Below the pieces are notes generated by a model. That model did no database searches. It saw only the letters and a program-made list of their open reading frames with translations, and had not been told where the DNA came from. 64,000 nucleotides of DNA from Cycloclasticus sp. (lineage in GTDB: Bacteria; Pseudomonadota; Gammaproteobacteria; Methylococcales; Cycloclasticaceae), in contig NVUJ01000002.1 of NCBI GenBank assembly GCA_002733135.1, forward strand, positions 1-64,000, in the 5' to 3' direction. Positions 33,622 through 43,460 of the stretch are shown here, one piece after another. Position 1 is the stretch's first letter, and each line of letters begins with the position of its first letter. Position numbers and translations under genes: made by a program.

Positions 33622-34224
33622 TTACTCCAATTCGGCTTTATAGTTTCTTTTCATCCAGTCTTTACCGATGGCCGACATGGGTAGTTTCAAACCCAGTTCC
33701 GGTACTTCTAGGCTTACCCATTCGGTGAATGAATTACTGTTTGGTCCTGGCCAAAGCGTGTATTCCTCTGGAAAGGGGTAGCTGATGACGGCTTGTTCTA
33801 CTTTTGGAATCAACTGCAAAGCCTGTTTGCCACGATAATCAGCTAAAAGTTTTGGTTCTGAACCAAACCAGAATCGATCAGGTATATCTTCTCTAACGGT
33901 TAGCACAGGGCGACCTGATCGTTGGTTCCAACCAAAGACTTGATAGGTTGTATAGGCATCTGCATTGACGGGTTTGATAGCAATCCACGTATGTACAGCA
34001 AAAATACCACGCCAACCGTAAGCATCGGCAGCATAAATCTGTAGAACGGCCTCTTTTGTCTCGCTGGGTAACGGTGCAATGTTGGCAGAATGCCGTTTGT
34101 TAAAATCAGAACGTCCAGATGAAATAGCCATGCTTATTATTGGTAGTGTGATCATTAGAGCCAATACACCCATGAGAATCCATGTGCGTCGTATTAGCCA
34201 TTTGTCTGATGCGTTATTTTCCAT
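33622..34224 (-). CDS. DUF3750 family membrane-anchored protein
   Basis: 200 residues: a short basic N-terminus, one membrane segment (ILMGVLALMITLPIISMAI), and a domain with VLQIYAADAYGWRGIFAVHTW, WNQRSGRPVL, and YTLWPGPNSNSFTEWV, which marks DUF3750. The probable location is periplasmic, and the function is unknown. It ends just beyond the tandem-repeat array. Confidence 0.8.
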   Translation of the reverse strand: MENNASDKWLIRRTWILMGVLALMITLPIISMAISSGRSDFNKRHSANIAPLPSETKEAVLQIYAADAYGWRGIFAVHTWIAIKPVNADAYTTYQVFGWNQRSGRPVLTVREDIPDRFWFGSEPKLLADYRGKQALQLIPKVEQAVISYPFPEEYTLWPGPNSNSFTEWVSLEVPELGLKLPMSAIGKDWMKRNYKAELE

Positions 34225-34301
34225 GCTTCTTGTCTATGAATCTGTTTATGAAAAAAAGTTCCCTTTAACAAGGATGAGCTCATATCTTGTATCATAAACG
34301 A

Positions 34302-34835
34302 ATGAAAAATATATCCCTACAAGATCAACTATTAAAAGCCGGCTTAACGAATAAGACAAAGGCTAGCAAAGTTAAGAGCCAAAAGCATAAGCAGCTGCAA
34401 AAAAAGCGTAAAAACAAAATTAAAACGGTTGATGAAACGGCATTATTGGCTAAACAAGCCGAAGATCAACGTCGTGAAAAAGACAAGTTGTTGAATGAAA
34501 AGCGTAATCAAAAGGCTGAGAAGAAGCAAATTGCGGGTCAGATTAAGCAGTTGATTATGTTGAATAAATTTGAGAAAGACGATGAAGGGACTGCGTTTAA
34601 CTTTACGCATAACGATAAGGTTAAATCCGTTTATGTGAGTGACGAACTGCGGAACAGGCTTGTTGCTGGCCGTGCGGTGATTGTGCAATTAGCTAAAGCC
34701 TATGAGGTTGTGCCGGCGCCCGTGGCTGAAAAAATAGCCCAGCGCGACCAACAACGGGTGATTTATTTGGACGATGTTGTGCCCGTCGTTGATGAGTATG
34801 CGGATTATCAAATACCCGATGACCTAATGTGGTGA
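34302..34835 (+). CDS. DUF2058 family protein (YaiL-like)
   Basis: 177 residues. The start MKNISLQDQLLKAGLTNKTK is family-typical, followed by a long basic, coiled-coil-prone region (lysine/glutamine rich) and the C-terminal DUF2058 domain with IKQLIMLNKFEKDDEG and FNFTHNDKVKSVYV. It is a nucleoprotein-like family of unknown role. ATG 34302 is preferred to TTG 34287. The stop is directly followed by MITE-like copy C. Confidence 0.85.
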   Translation: MKNISLQDQLLKAGLTNKTKASKVKSQKHKQLQKKRKNKIKTVDETALLAKQAEDQRREKDKLLNEKRNQKAEKKQIAGQIKQLIMLNKFEKDDEGTAFNFTHNDKVKSVYVSDELRNRLVAGRAVIVQLAKAYEVVPAPVAEKIAQRDQQRVIYLDDVVPVVDEYADYQIPDDLMW

Positions 34836-35105
34836 TGAGACCTTTGCATGAAAAATCTTTCACTCTCATACGGCGTCGCCTAAATGCGCCTACTGTTGGT
34901 AAAAAAGCACCCAAAGAATGCGTTACGCTCATGGGGCAGGCTCTGCTCAATTGGTCATTTATTCCAGTAAACTCGGCTTTGGCTTCCTGCGTCGCTCTAT
35001 CTCCTCCATCCATGGAGTCGCCCCTCTTTCTGCGCATTTTTGCCTCGCTTAAGGCGCCTACTGTTGGTGCCTGAAAATAAAATCTTCTTCCATACAAAGG
35101 GCTTA
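34836..35105. repeat. MITE-like element copy C (270 bp)
   Basis: It starts TGAGACCTTTGCATG immediately after the stop of the DUF2058 gene and ends CAAAGGGCTTA, 2 bp before the GTG of the next gene. It shares CACTCTCATACGGCGTCGCC, GCGCCTACTGTTGGTAAAAA and CTCATGGGGCAGGCTCT with copy B. Near 34975-35030 it has an extra internal stretch (CTGCGTCGCTCTATCTCCTC) absent from copy B. Confidence 0.82.
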
Positions 35106-35107
35106 TA

Positions 35108-35656
35108 GTGGCCCAAAATCAAACTATTATTGATAGTTGCCGGCAGTGGGTGGAGAAGGTCATTGTGGGGTTGAATTTTTGCCCGTTTGCTAAGCCGGTT
35201 GTTGAGTCTGGCAAGGTGAGTTATTCAGTGGTTAATGAGCGCTTGCTTGAACACTGTTTGCAGGCATTGAGTGATGAGTTAAAACGTTTGAATGACGATG
35301 TACGTGTTGAAACCAGTTTGCTTATTTACCCTGTTGGTTTTGAAGCGTTTGATGATTATCTGGAGCTGGCAGGTATTGCCGATGAATTGCTAATAGAGGA
35401 AGGTTTCGAAGGTGTTTTTCAGCTGGCAACGTTCCACCCAGATTATTGTTTTGAAGGGCAGGTGTATGACGATGCTGCTAACTACACTAACCGCTCGCCA
35501 TACCCTATATTACACATACTGCGTGAAGCGAGCGTTGAAAAGGCGTTGGAGAGCGTGGCAAATCCCGATAAAATCCCCAATAGAAATATTGAATTTGCCA
35601 GAACGAAAGGCCTGGATGAAATGAAAGCCTTGTTGGCGGATTGTAAACGGACATAA
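35108..35656 (+). CDS. DUF1415 family protein
   Basis: 182 residues: SCRQWVEKVIVGLNFCPFAK at the start, TSLLIYPVGFEAFDDYLELAG and VFQLATFHPDYCFEG in the middle, NRSPYPILHILREASV near the end. All are family marks of DUF1415, with conserved Cys and His residues. The role is unknown and it is probably cytoplasmic. The start is GTG 35108. The MITE end is 2 bp upstream, so its ribosome site must come from the element; none is strong. Confidence 0.88.
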   Translation: MAQNQTIIDSCRQWVEKVIVGLNFCPFAKPVVESGKVSYSVVNERLLEHCLQALSDELKRLNDDVRVETSLLIYPVGFEAFDDYLELAGIADELLIEEGFEGVFQLATFHPDYCFEGQVYDDAANYTNRSPYPILHILREASVEKALESVANPDKIPNRNIEFARTKGLDEMKALLADCKRT

Positions 35657-35707
35657 AAAACCCCAACTTTTGGAAAAATGGAGCATGTTTTTTTGTACAA
35701 AGACTAT

Positions 35708-35820
35708 TCCCTCCCCATTTAGGGGGAGGGCTAGGGTGGGGGTAAGCTGCTAGAAATTAACGTGTAATTTGTTCGGGTTCTTAACCCCCATCCCAGCCTT
35801 CCCCCTGCAAGGAGGAAGGA
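35708..35820. repeat. Extragenic inverted repeat, G/C-run type
   Basis: Left arm CCCTCCCC...AGGGGGAGGGCTAGGGTGGGGGT (35709-35742), right arm AACCCCCATCCCAGCCTTCCCCC (35782-35805) and beyond, about 40 bp between. Each arm also folds on itself. Similar CCCTCCCC/GGGGAGGG elements are common extragenic repeats in many bacteria. It lies between the converging DUF1415 and ABC-F genes, where it could limit read-through. Confidence 0.75.
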
Positions 35821-35858
35821 GATGTTGAAAAAATCTTCTATTAAACTTAGCCTTAACC

Positions 35859-37469
35859 TTACCGTGTGCCGGTTTTTAAGTTAACCTCTTGGCTTTTTAG
35901 ATATTCCTCATAGGTGCCGTGGAAGTCGATAACGCCATTCGGTGTGATTTCTACAATGCGGGTAGCGAGTGATGAAACGAACTCACGATCGTGACTGACA
36001 AAAATCAACGTACCGTCGTAATTTTCTAACGCTAAGTTGAGTGACTCAATTGACTCCATATCAAGGTGATTGGTCGGTTCGTCCATCAACATCACGTTGG
36101 TTTCGCCTAGGGTTAATTTGCCGAACAATAAGCGATTTTTCTCGCCACCTGAACACACGGCAACTTTCTTATTGAAGTCGTCTGTTGAAAATAACATGCG
36201 GCCTAAGGTCATGCGAACGACTTGGTCATCATGGTGTTTTTTACGCCATTGGCTCATCCAATCAAAGAGCGTTATATCCATAGTAAATTGGTCGGTAGCA
36301 TCTTGTGGGCAATAGCCTAAGGTGGCGTTTTCTGACCACTGAATCGTACCTGCGTTTGGTGATAGTTCACCCATTAAGCAACGCAAGAAGGTGGTTTTAC
36401 CCGCGCCGTTTTCACCGATAACGGCTAAACGTGTGCCAGCTTCAAGAATCATGTTTGAATTTTCAAACAATGGAGTATCTTCAAACCCATGGCCAACACC
36501 TTCCAGCGTAACGGCTTCGCGGTGTAATTTTTTAACTTGGTTAAAGCGAATGAATGGGCTAATGCGTGACGATGGTTTGATATCGACCAGCTCAATTTTC
36601 TCTAGTCGCTTAGCGCGAGATGTTGCTTGCTTGGCTTTAGAGGCATTGGCAGAGAAACGACTCACAAATTGCTGAAGTTCGGCGATTTGTGTTTTCTTTT
36701 TGGCGTTTTCCGATTGCATGCGTTCGCGAGCTTGCGTTGATGCCATCATGAAGTCGTCGTAGTTACCTGGGTAAATGCGTAATTCGCCGTAATCGATATC
36801 CGCCATGTGTGTGCACACCGCATTTAAGAAATGTCTATCATGCGAGATGATAATCATGGTGCTTTTAGACTGGTTGATAATGTCTTCTAGCCAACGGATG
36901 GTGTTGATGTCCAAGTTATTAGTTGGCTCATCAAGCAACAAAATATCAGGCTCGGAGAATAATGCTTGTGCGAGTAACACACGCAACTTCCAACCAGGTG
37001 CAACGTTGCTCATTAAGCCGTAATGGAGCTCTTGTTCGATACCTGCGCTCATCAGCAATTCTTCTGCACGGCTTTCTGCGCTGTAGCCATCCATTTCGGC
37101 GAATTCAACTTCAAGTTCGGCTACTTTCATGCCTTCTTCTTCAGTCATTTCTGGCAAGCCGTAAATGCGTTCACGCTCTTGTTTAATTGTCCAAAGTTCT
37201 GCGTGACCCATAATAACGGTGTCGACAACGCTGTATTCTTCAAACGCGAATTGGTCTTGGCCCAGTGTGCCGATACGTTCGCCGGCTTCTAGAGACACGT
37301 TGCCGCCGCTGGGTTCTAAATCGCCAGAAAGGATTTTCATATAGGTTGATTTGCCGCAACCATTTGCGCCGATTAGGCCGTAACGGTTACCGTTGCCAAA
37401 TTTGGCGGAGACGTTTTCGAATAATGGCTTGGCGCCAAATTGCATGGTGACGTTTGAGCTAATTAACAT
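35859..37469 (-). CDS. ybiT: ABC-F family ATPase, YbiT-like
   Basis: 536 residues from the ATG at 37469 ([20 protein letters not shown]), the family start. There are two ABC domains: [12 protein letters not shown] and [11 protein letters not shown] in the first, [22 protein letters not shown] and [13 protein letters not shown] in the second. They are joined by the charged linker with [25 protein letters not shown] proteins act on the ribosome. A longer open frame upstream overlaps the helicase gene and is not likely to be translated. Confidence 0.92.
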   Translation of the reverse strand: MLISSNVTMQFGAKPLFENVSAKFGNGNRYGLIGANGCGKSTYMKILSGDLEPSGGNVSLEAGERIGTLGQDQFAFEEYSVVDTVIMGHAELWTIKQERERIYGLPEMTEEEGMKVAELEVEFAEMDGYSAESRAEELLMSAGIEQELHYGLMSNVAPGWKLRVLLAQALFSEPDILLLDEPTNNLDINTIRWLEDIINQSKSTMIIISHDRHFLNAVCTHMADIDYGELRIYPGNYDDFMMASTQARERMQSENAKKKTQIAELQQFVSRFSANASKAKQATSRAKRLEKIELVDIKPSSRISPFIRFNQVKKLHREAVTLEGVGHGFEDTPLFENSNMILEAGTRLAVIGENGAGKTTFLRCLMGELSPNAGTIQWSENATLGYCPQDATDQFTMDITLFDWMSQWRKKHHDDQVVRMTLGRMLFSTDDFNKKVAVCSGGEKNRLLFGKLTLGETNVMLMDEPTNHLDMESIESLNLALENYDGTLIFVSHDREFVSSLATRIVEITPNGVIDFHGTYEEYLKSQEVNLKTGTR

Positions 37470-37503
37470 AAGTTGTATTCCGTAAGTTTGATTGGGTAGG
37501 TTT

Positions 37504-38871
37504 TTAACGATTGCCAAAGTTGTCTGGGCGATTGCTGGTATTGCTTTGGCGTCGCTTTGGATTGGCTGTGCGGGCATTGGTCGCTGGCTGAGGTTTGCGT
37601 TTGCCGTTAGCAGATTGTTGACCACGGGGCTTGTGACCGTTTGGTTTTTGTCCGCCAGCTTTATGTCCATTGTTCTTTCTTTGTGGACGAGGGCCGCCAC
37701 GGCCATTTCTAATTGGTTCAGCTTTAATGCTTGGGTCGGGCTCATAGCCTTCAAAGGTCACTTTAGGAATGTCTGCTTTAATCAGACGCTCGATATCATT
37801 AAGCAACTTTAGTTCGTCCACACATACGAGTGACATCGCTTCACCTTCGCTACCTGCGCGGCCAGTACGGCCAATACGGTGGATGTAGTCTTCGGGTACG
37901 TTGGGTAGTTCAAAGTTAACCACGTGAGGCAGTTGGTCAATATCAATGCCGCGGGCGGCAATGTCAGTCGCCACCAGTACGCGAATATCGCTTGATTTAA
38001 AGTTTGCCAGTGCTTTTGTTCTTGCGCCTTGGCTTTTATTGCCGTGGATAGCGGCAGAGGTGATGCCGTCTTTATTCAATTGTTCAGTCAGCTTGTTGGC
38101 ACCGTGTTTGGTACGGGTGAACACTAACACTTGTTTCCAATTGTTAGAGCCGATTAAGAACGACAATAATTCGCGCTTGCGTTTTTTATCCACTGGGTGA
38201 ATCACTTGGGATACGCTTTCAGCGGTGGTGTTTTCACGCGCTACTTCAATCAAAGTGGGTGATTTAAGTAAGCCATTGGCGAGCTTTTTAATGTCAGCTG
38301 AAAAGGTGGCTGAAAATAACAGCGTTTGTTTTTGCTTCGGTACGATAGCCAGCACTTTGCGAATGTCGTGAATAAAACCCATATCGAGCATGCGATCTGC
38401 TTCGTCTAGAACCAAGATATCAATTTGGGTTAAATCAATGGTTTTTTGACTGACGTGATCAAGCAAACGACCCGGTGTGGCGATAAGAATATCGATGCCT
38501 TGGCGAAGCTTTGAAATTTGCGGGTTAATTTTTACGCCACCAAAAATAACGGTAGAGCGTAAGGGTAAGTGTTTGCCGTAGTCAGCAATACTTTCGCCCA
38601 CTTGTGCAGCGAGTTCGCGAGTAGGGGTTAACACCAAGGCACGAATAACGCGTTTGTTGGTATTGCTTTTACGCGATTCCATGAGCCTTTGTAATAAAGG
38701 TAAGGTAAAGCCAGCTGTTTTGCCGGTACCAGTTTGTGCGCCACCCATGAGGTCTTTACCCTCTAATATAGTTGGAATGGCTTGTAGTTGGATAGGTGTA
38801 GGTGTGGTGTAGCCTTTTTCAGACACAGCACGAAGGATATCGGCGCTTAAGCCGAGGGATTCAAATGACAT
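37504..38871 (-). CDS. rhlE: DEAD-box RNA helicase, RhlE-like
   Basis: 455 residues from ATG 38871. The motifs are Q-motif [21 protein letters not shown], Ia [26 protein letters not shown], and [12 protein letters not shown]. The tail is rich in Arg, Gly, Asn and Lys ([18 protein letters not shown]), an RNA-binding extension typical of RhlE. It unwinds RNA in ribosome assembly or decay. It is upstream of ybiT on the same strand (34-bp gap), so the two may be co-transcribed. Confidence 0.92.
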   Translation of the reverse strand: MSFESLGLSADILRAVSEKGYTTPTPIQLQAIPTILEGKDLMGGAQTGTGKTAGFTLPLLQRLMESRKSNTNKRVIRALVLTPTRELAAQVGESIADYGKHLPLRSTVIFGGVKINPQISKLRQGIDILIATPGRLLDHVSQKTIDLTQIDILVLDEADRMLDMGFIHDIRKVLAIVPKQKQTLLFSATFSADIKKLANGLLKSPTLIEVARENTTAESVSQVIHPVDKKRKRELLSFLIGSNNWKQVLVFTRTKHGANKLTEQLNKDGITSAAIHGNKSQGARTKALANFKSSDIRVLVATDIAARGIDIDQLPHVVNFELPNVPEDYIHRIGRTGRAGSEGEAMSLVCVDELKLLNDIERLIKADIPKVTFEGYEPDPSIKAEPIRNGRGGPRPQRKNNGHKAGGQKPNGHKPRGQQSANGKRKPQPATNARTANPKRRQSNTSNRPDNFGNR

Positions 38872-39206
38872 AGTTTGTATTCTCTTGTCGTTCGCCTCCA
38901 TCATGAGCATTACACACATGAGATGCGGTCTAGGCGAAACCAATTTGTACGGGGAAAACCTAAAATGATTACCACGTTTAACAATGCAGACCGATGTGCA
39001 CTATGGATTGTGCGGTGCATTATATAGGAAACTTAAAAGAAATGCCCATATAACTGCTGTAAGCGCTGAAAAAAGGTGTTTTTATGGACTAAGTGGGTTA
39101 GAATCCATGTCGATACATTCTCTACTGGTTTTTTTAAGATCTGCTCTTGTTAATTTCCTTGTAAGATTTGTACGTTTTTTTTAATTTATTATATGAGGTA
39201 ATTATC
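38872..39206. other. Intergenic region with cold-shock gene leader
   Basis: 335 bp between the divergent helicase and cold-shock genes. It must carry promoters for both. The part next to the cold-shock gene is A/T rich with T runs (39174-39186), as expected for a long cold-shock 5' leader. A TTCGCCT...AGGCGAA inverted repeat lies near 38890-38938. I see no gene here. Confidence 0.5.
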
Positions 39207-39407
39207 ATGGCAACAGGAACCGTTAAGTGGTTTAACGAATCAAAAGGCTTCGGCTTTATCACTCCAGATGGTGGCGACAAAGATGTATTCGTACATTTTT
39301 CAGCTATTTCTAGCGAAGGTTTTCGCACGTTAAACGAAGGTCAACAAGTGAACTTCGACGTAGAAGAGGGCCCTAAAGGGCCACAAGCTGTTAACGTTAC
39401 AGCCTAG
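39207..39407 (+). CDS. Cold-shock domain protein
   Basis: 66 residues: [20 protein letters not shown] with RNP1, DVFVHFSAI with RNP2, and a GPQAVNV end. It is a single OB-fold that binds single-stranded RNA/DNA and melts RNA structure. ATG 39207 is preceded by TGAGGTAA. It has its own terminator downstream. Confidence 0.95.
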   Translation: MATGTVKWFNESKGFGFITPDGGDKDVFVHFSAISSEGFRTLNEGQQVNFDVEEGPKGPQAVNVTA

Positions 39408-39429
39408 TATCTACTAGCATGTAAAGAAG

Positions 39430-39454
39430 CCTCGCAATAGCGGGGTTTTTTTTT
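39430..39454 (+). terminator. Rho-independent terminator after the cold-shock gene
   Basis: A short stem CCTCGC-AATA-GCGGGG (one G-T pair) is followed by nine T, 22 bp after the stop codon. Confidence 0.88.
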
Positions 39455-39475
39455 GTTTCGAATTAATTGTATGCC

Positions 39476-40429
39476 ATGACAGAAATAATTAACCAAATTA
39501 ATCAAGCGTTGTTACCGAGTGCATTCATTATATTAATGGGTGTTTTGTTGCGACATTGGCAACCAGCGGGTTTGACGCTGGTAGAAACACGTCGAGTAAT
39601 TAGTACACTCGTGTTGAACTTGTTTTACCCGGCACTTATTTTCGCGGTCATCCCTAGGGTCACCTTGGCAGGTGATATTTTTAGTTCACCTTTGGTGTCT
39701 AATGTGGGTATTGCTGTTGGAATGCTGGCATGTTGGGCTTTCTACCCGTGGCTAAAACGGCAAGGTTTTGGAAAGCCGGAGCTGGGTGCGTTGATGCTGG
39801 TGTGTGGCTTGGGGAATATCATATCGTTGGGCGTGCCTTTGTTGCAGGCCATCCAAGGTGAACAGGCCGCTCGATTCGCTATCTACATAGATATTATGGC
39901 AATAACGCCGATGTTATGGATTGTTGGGTTGTGGATTGCCATCGAGTGGGGGAATAATAATGAGCCGAGGCAAACGCCGGTAAGGTTTATCAAATCGCTC
40001 TTGAGCTTACCGCCAATTGGGGCGTTTATACTGGCAATTTTGATGAATATTTACGGTATTAGCTTGCCTGATTTCTTGCAAAAAGGCACGACTATGCTCG
40101 GTAACGTTACTATGTCCGGTATGTTGCTGGTGGTGGGCATGTCGTTATCGTTCGCGAGTTTGAGAAAGCATAAAGGCATTGCCATTTTAGCTTCGTTGAT
40201 TAAGTTGTTCATCGTACCTGCGGTTGTTTACTTTGCAGCAAATTTGGCCATGAGTGATGTAAAAACTATTCAAGCGACGGTGTTGATTGCCGCAACTCCC
40301 TCTATGATGGCAACGATGATTTTGAGTGAGCGATACGGCTTGAATACTGAACTGTTATCAACCGTGTTGGTCACTAGTACGGCTTTGTTTTTTGTTACTC
40401 TTCCGGTTTGGTTGTGGGTGCTGGCTTAG
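39476..40429 (+). CDS. AEC-family transporter (auxin efflux carrier fold)
   Basis: 317 residues, about ten membrane helices in two halves, with the half-boundary loop NNNEPRQTPVRFIKS. The segments LVLNLFYPALIFAVI, CGLGNIISLGVPLLQ and ATPSMMATMILSERYG correspond to the conserved AEC regions. Members move small organic anions; the substrate is unknown. ATG 39476 is chosen over TTG 39467. The last 35 bp overlap the end of opposite-strand tatB. Confidence 0.82.
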   Translation: MTEIINQINQALLPSAFIILMGVLLRHWQPAGLTLVETRRVISTLVLNLFYPALIFAVIPRVTLAGDIFSSPLVSNVGIAVGMLACWAFYPWLKRQGFGKPELGALMLVCGLGNIISLGVPLLQAIQGEQAARFAIYIDIMAITPMLWIVGLWIAIEWGNNNEPRQTPVRFIKSLLSLPPIGAFILAILMNIYGISLPDFLQKGTTMLGNVTMSGMLLVVGMSLSFASLRKHKGIAILASLIKLFIVPAVVYFAANLAMSDVKTIQATVLIAATPSMMATMILSERYGLNTELLSTVLVTSTALFFVTLPVWLWVLA

Positions 40430-40739
40430 GCTCTTCCGCAGAGAGTTCTTCTGTGGTTTCGTGAATATCGTTTTTCAAATCATTGAAAGACGATTCAACC
40501 GTTTCCATGGATTCCGATACGCTGTTATTCATCGAGTTTTCAACCTTCTCAAGTGATTGCTTGAGTTCATCCATTCGAATTTGTTCATCAATTTCATATT
40601 TAACGGTTCTAACCATACCGCGTGCTTTACCAATCCAAAGGCCGGCAGTTCGAGCAACTTTAGGCAGCTTTTCGGGCCCAATAACCAAAAGAGAGATAAT
40701 GCCAATGAGGCAAATTTCAAAAAAACCGATATCAAACAT
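40395..40739 (-). CDS. tatB: Sec-independent translocase subunit TatB
   Basis: 114 residues: N-terminal membrane helix MFDIGFFEICLIGIISLLVI, GPEKLPKVARTAG hinge with the conserved Glu and Pro, long amphipathic helix, and acidic proline-rich tail (AEEPKPAPTTKPEE). TatB receives folded twin-arginine substrates at TatC. Neither tatA nor tatC is adjacent, unlike the usual tatABC operon, so they should be elsewhere in the genome. Confidence 0.88.
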   Translation of the reverse strand: MFDIGFFEICLIGIISLLVIGPEKLPKVARTAGLWIGKARGMVRTVKYEIDEQIRMDELKQSLEKVENSMNNSVSESMETVESSFNDLKNDIHETTEELSAEEPKPAPTTKPEE

Positions 40740-40889
40740 GCTTTATATTGTAAATATTGTTGTTCATTTATGTGTGAAATGACTAAAATACGCACTTTCA
40801 GTGCAATTTGTTATCAGTATAGATTAAACACCGTGAGCAAACAAAGCGGGATGTTCTTGTGGATGCAAAAATAATTAAGAGGAAACAGT

Positions 40890-41339
40890 ATGTTTGACTT
40901 TTTAGACTGGGGTCACAATATGGGGTATACCACCAACGAATTGGCTGGTGTGAATCCATTTATGGGCTATGCAGCCGGTGTGTTTTTTGTGTTAGCTGCG
41001 TTGATGGGTGTATATATGTTAACTCGAGTGTTACAGAAGAAAGAAAATGATATGTTTTTGACGCTGTTACACTTTGTTGCTGGTGCAACGGTATTCGCCC
41101 TATTAATTATGCAATTAATTGCCGGTAGTGCAAGTGGCGACCCCATGCAACCTGAAGAATCTGGTTTATTGCCGCAGGCGTTGTTATTGTCAGGCGTAAT
41201 GTTAATAGTGGGCGGGTTTATTTGGCGGCAAAGGTTAAGAAACAACCGTAAAGTTATGCTTATTTATGCGCATGTTGTCGGTGGTTTAATAACGGGTACT
41301 GTTTTGTTAATATCGTTAATGGAATTGCACGAAATGTAA
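40890..41339 (+). CDS. Small membrane protein, four helices, unknown
   Basis: 149 residues with four predicted helices (MGYAAGVFFVLAALMGVYML; LLHFVAGATVFALLIMQL; ALLLSGVMLIVGGFIW; VMLIYAHVVGGLITGTVLLI). It has a few conserved-looking histidines (H69-type in TLLHFVAG, YAHVVGG) that could bind heme, but no known motif. I do not recognise the family. AGAGGAAAC precedes the ATG. Confidence 0.6.
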   Translation: MFDFLDWGHNMGYTTNELAGVNPFMGYAAGVFFVLAALMGVYMLTRVLQKKENDMFLTLLHFVAGATVFALLIMQLIAGSASGDPMQPEESGLLPQALLLSGVMLIVGGFIWRQRLRNNRKVMLIYAHVVGGLITGTVLLISLMELHEM

Positions 41340-41429
41340 AATTGAACCAATCGGGTCACAAAAGTATCTAATATTGAATATAAATAAAGTTTTAGTCCAT
41401 TGTGGACTGTTTAAATTATTGAGGGTTTT

Positions 41430-41759
41430 ATGTCTGTTACATTAACTGAAAATGCTGCAATTCAAGTTCAAAACCAATTGGACAAACGTGGAAAAGGCCT
41501 TGGTTTGCGCTTAGGTGTTCGCGAGTCTGGTTGTTCAGGTTATGCCTATGTGATTGATTTTGCAGATGAAATTGAAGCTGAAGATACGGTGTTTCAAGAC
41601 CACGGCGTCAAGGTGATTATCAATAAGGACTCGTTGAGCATCTTAGATGGTTTAGAGTTGGATTTTGCAAGAGAGGGCATTAATTCGGCTTTTAAATTTA
41701 ACAACCCCAATGTTGAAGATGCTTGTGGCTGCGGTGAGAGTTTTACGGTTTCATCATAA
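41430..41759 (+). CDS. iscA: A-type iron-sulfur carrier (IscA/HesB family)
   Basis: 109 residues: C35 in [10 protein letters not shown] and the C99-G-C101 pair in [10 protein letters not shown] are the three cluster ligands of A-type carriers. It receives or delivers Fe-S clusters in the cytoplasm. No isc or suf genes are nearby, so whether it is IscA, ErpA or another A-type paralogue is uncertain. Confidence 0.88.
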   Translation: MSVTLTENAAIQVQNQLDKRGKGLGLRLGVRESGCSGYAYVIDFADEIEAEDTVFQDHGVKVIINKDSLSILDGLELDFAREGINSAFKFNNPNVEDACGCGESFTVSS

Positions 41760-41890
41760 GACGTTTTGTATTTAGTTAGCCCGTTCGAGCTAATATCTCT
41801 ATAATTTTGCGGTGATTACTGGATTGCTAGTTTTAGCTGCAATCTGTAGACTACACACTTTATGACGGTTCTCCGTCAGATAACCTAATG

Positions 41891-41912
41891 CCGTGAATTT
41901 ACACGGTTTTTT
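41891..41912 (+). terminator. Rho-independent terminator between the A-type carrier gene and ndk
   Basis: CCGTG-AATTTA-CACGG is followed by six T. A second hairpin GACGG-TTCT-CCGTC sits just upstream at 41864-41877. Confidence 0.75.
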
Positions 41913-41945
41913 CTAAGATTAATTTTAAATGTTTGGAGTATTACT

Positions 41946-42377
41946 ATGGCGCTTGAGCGTACTTTTTCTATTGTTAAACCTGATGCAGTTGCAAAAAATG
42001 TTATTGGGCAAATTTATGCTCGTTTTGAACAAGCGGGTTTAAAGATTGTAGCGTCTAAAATGTTACAACTTTCGCGTGAGCAAGCGGAGGGTTTTTATGC
42101 TGTTCATAAAGAACGCCCCTTTTACAATGATCTTGTTGAATTTATGATGTCTGGCCCTGTGATGGTTCAGGTTCTTGAAGGCGAAAACGCGATTCTTAAA
42201 AACCGTGAAGTGATGGGCGCGACTAACCCAGCTGAAGCAGATGCAGGTACGATCCGTAAGGATTTCGCTGATAGCATTGATGAAAATTCAGTTCATGGTT
42301 CTGATGCGCCTGAAACAGCGGCTGAAGAAATTAAATTCTTCTTCAGTGATGCAGAGCTTTGCGAGCGTCTTCGTTAA
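41946..42377 (+). CDS. ndk: Nucleoside diphosphate kinase
   Basis: 143 residues, full family length. It has [15 protein letters not shown] at the start, and the active-site histidine in [12 protein letters not shown]. It balances NTP pools by phosphate transfer through this histidine. It opens the ndk-rlmN-pilW-hisS block; TTTGGAGTA precedes the ATG. Confidence 0.97.
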   Translation: MALERTFSIVKPDAVAKNVIGQIYARFEQAGLKIVASKMLQLSREQAEGFYAVHKERPFYNDLVEFMMSGPVMVQVLEGENAILKNREVMGATNPAEADAGTIRKDFADSIDENSVHGSDAPETAAEEIKFFFSDAELCERLR

Positions 42378-42383
42378 TAGCTG

Positions 42384-43460
42384 ATGAGCGAAAAACAAAA
42401 TCTGCTGAATTTTGATCGTAAGGGCCTAGAGGCTTTTTTTGCCGAACTCGGCGAAAAGCCTTTCCGTGCGACACAGGTTTTGAAATGGGTTCACCAAATG
42501 GGTGTGTCCGACTTTGAGTTGATGACCAACCTCAGCAAGACGTTACGTGAGCGCCTTGCTGAAGTCGCTGAAGTACGGTTACCAGAGATAGTTTTTGAAC
42601 AGAAATCTGAAGATGGCACCTACAAATGGGTACTTGAATTAGACGGTCAAAACCGAATTGAGACGGTGTTTATTCCCGAAGAGGGGCGTGGTACTTTATG
42701 TGTTTCATCACAAGTGGGTTGTGCATTAGAGTGCACATTTTGTTCTACTGGTCAGCAGGGTTTTAACCGTAACTTATCAACCGCCGAAATTATTGGCCAA
42801 GTTTGGGTGGCCGCTAGAGCACTTGAAGGTAAAGCGAGGTTAACTAATGTTGTGATGATGGGTATGGGTGAGCCGCTACTAAATTTTAAAAACACCGTGG
42901 CATCGTTAAATTTAATGATGGATGATTTTGCATACGGCTTGGCGAAACGTCGTGTCACAGTGAGTACGTCTGGCGTTGTGCCTGCGATGTATCGTTTGGC
43001 AGAATTGAGTGATGCAAGTTTGGCAGTGTCTTTACATGCACCGAATGATGAATTGCGAAATGAATTGGTACCCATTAACAAAAAATATCCTATTGCGGAA
43101 CTATTAGAAGCTTGCAAACACTACATAAAGGATGAAAAACGTAGAAAAATTACCTTTGAATACGTTATGTTAAGCGGTATTAATGACTCTGTAGAGCAGG
43201 CTCATGAATTAAAGAATTTGCTCAAAGATGTGCCGTCGAAAGTTAATTTAATTCCATTTAACCCATTTCCTAATACGCAATACAAACGCTCAAGCAATAA
43301 TGCTATTCATCGCTTTACAGCGGTATTGAAAGAAGCAGGTTTGATTACAACTACGCGTAAAACAAGGGGTGATGATATTGATGCGGCGTGCGGTCAATTA
43401 GTTGGTAAAGTTAAGGATAAAACGAAACGTCAGTTAAAAGCTCAGCAGGTTGCAATATGA
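42384..43460 (+). CDS. rlmN: Dual-specificity 23S rRNA/tRNA adenine-C2 methyltransferase RlmN
   Basis: 358 residues. The radical-SAM motif is [11 protein letters not shown] (CxxxCxxC), with [18 protein letters not shown] and the methyl-carrying cysteine near the C-terminus in DIDAACGQL. It methylates A2503 of 23S rRNA and A37 of some tRNAs. It starts 6 bp after ndk and overlaps pilW by 4 bp. Confidence 0.97.
   Translation: MSEKQNLLNFDRKGLEAFFAELGEKPFRATQVLKWVHQMGVSDFELMTNLSKTLRERLAEVAEVRLPEIVFEQKSEDGTYKWVLELDGQNRIETVFIPEEGRGTLCVSSQVGCALECTFCSTGQQGFNRNLSTAEIIGQVWVAARALEGKARLTNVVMMGMGEPLLNFKNTVASLNLMMDDFAYGLAKRRVTVSTSGVVPAMYRLAELSDASLAVSLHAPNDELRNELVPINKKYPIAELLEACKHYIKDEKRRKITFEYVMLSGINDSVEQAHELKNLLKDVPSKVNLIPFNPFPNTQYKRSSNNAIHRFTAVLKEAGLITTTRKTRGDDIDAACGQLVGKVKDKTKRQLKAQQVAI

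Noticed and set aside
33472-33684. Open frame of 70 codons over the tandem repeat
   Set aside because: It is open only because the repeat unit is a multiple of three; there is no ribosome site, no family, and it overlaps the DUF3750 gene end.
34693-35097. Minus-strand open frame of 134 codons across MITE copy C
   Set aside because: It consists mostly of the repeat element read backward; the same text recurs in the antisense frame of copy B.
37470-37754. N-terminal extension of the ABC-F protein
   Set aside because: It overlaps the end of the helicase gene in another frame, and homologues start at [12 protein letters not shown] (37469).
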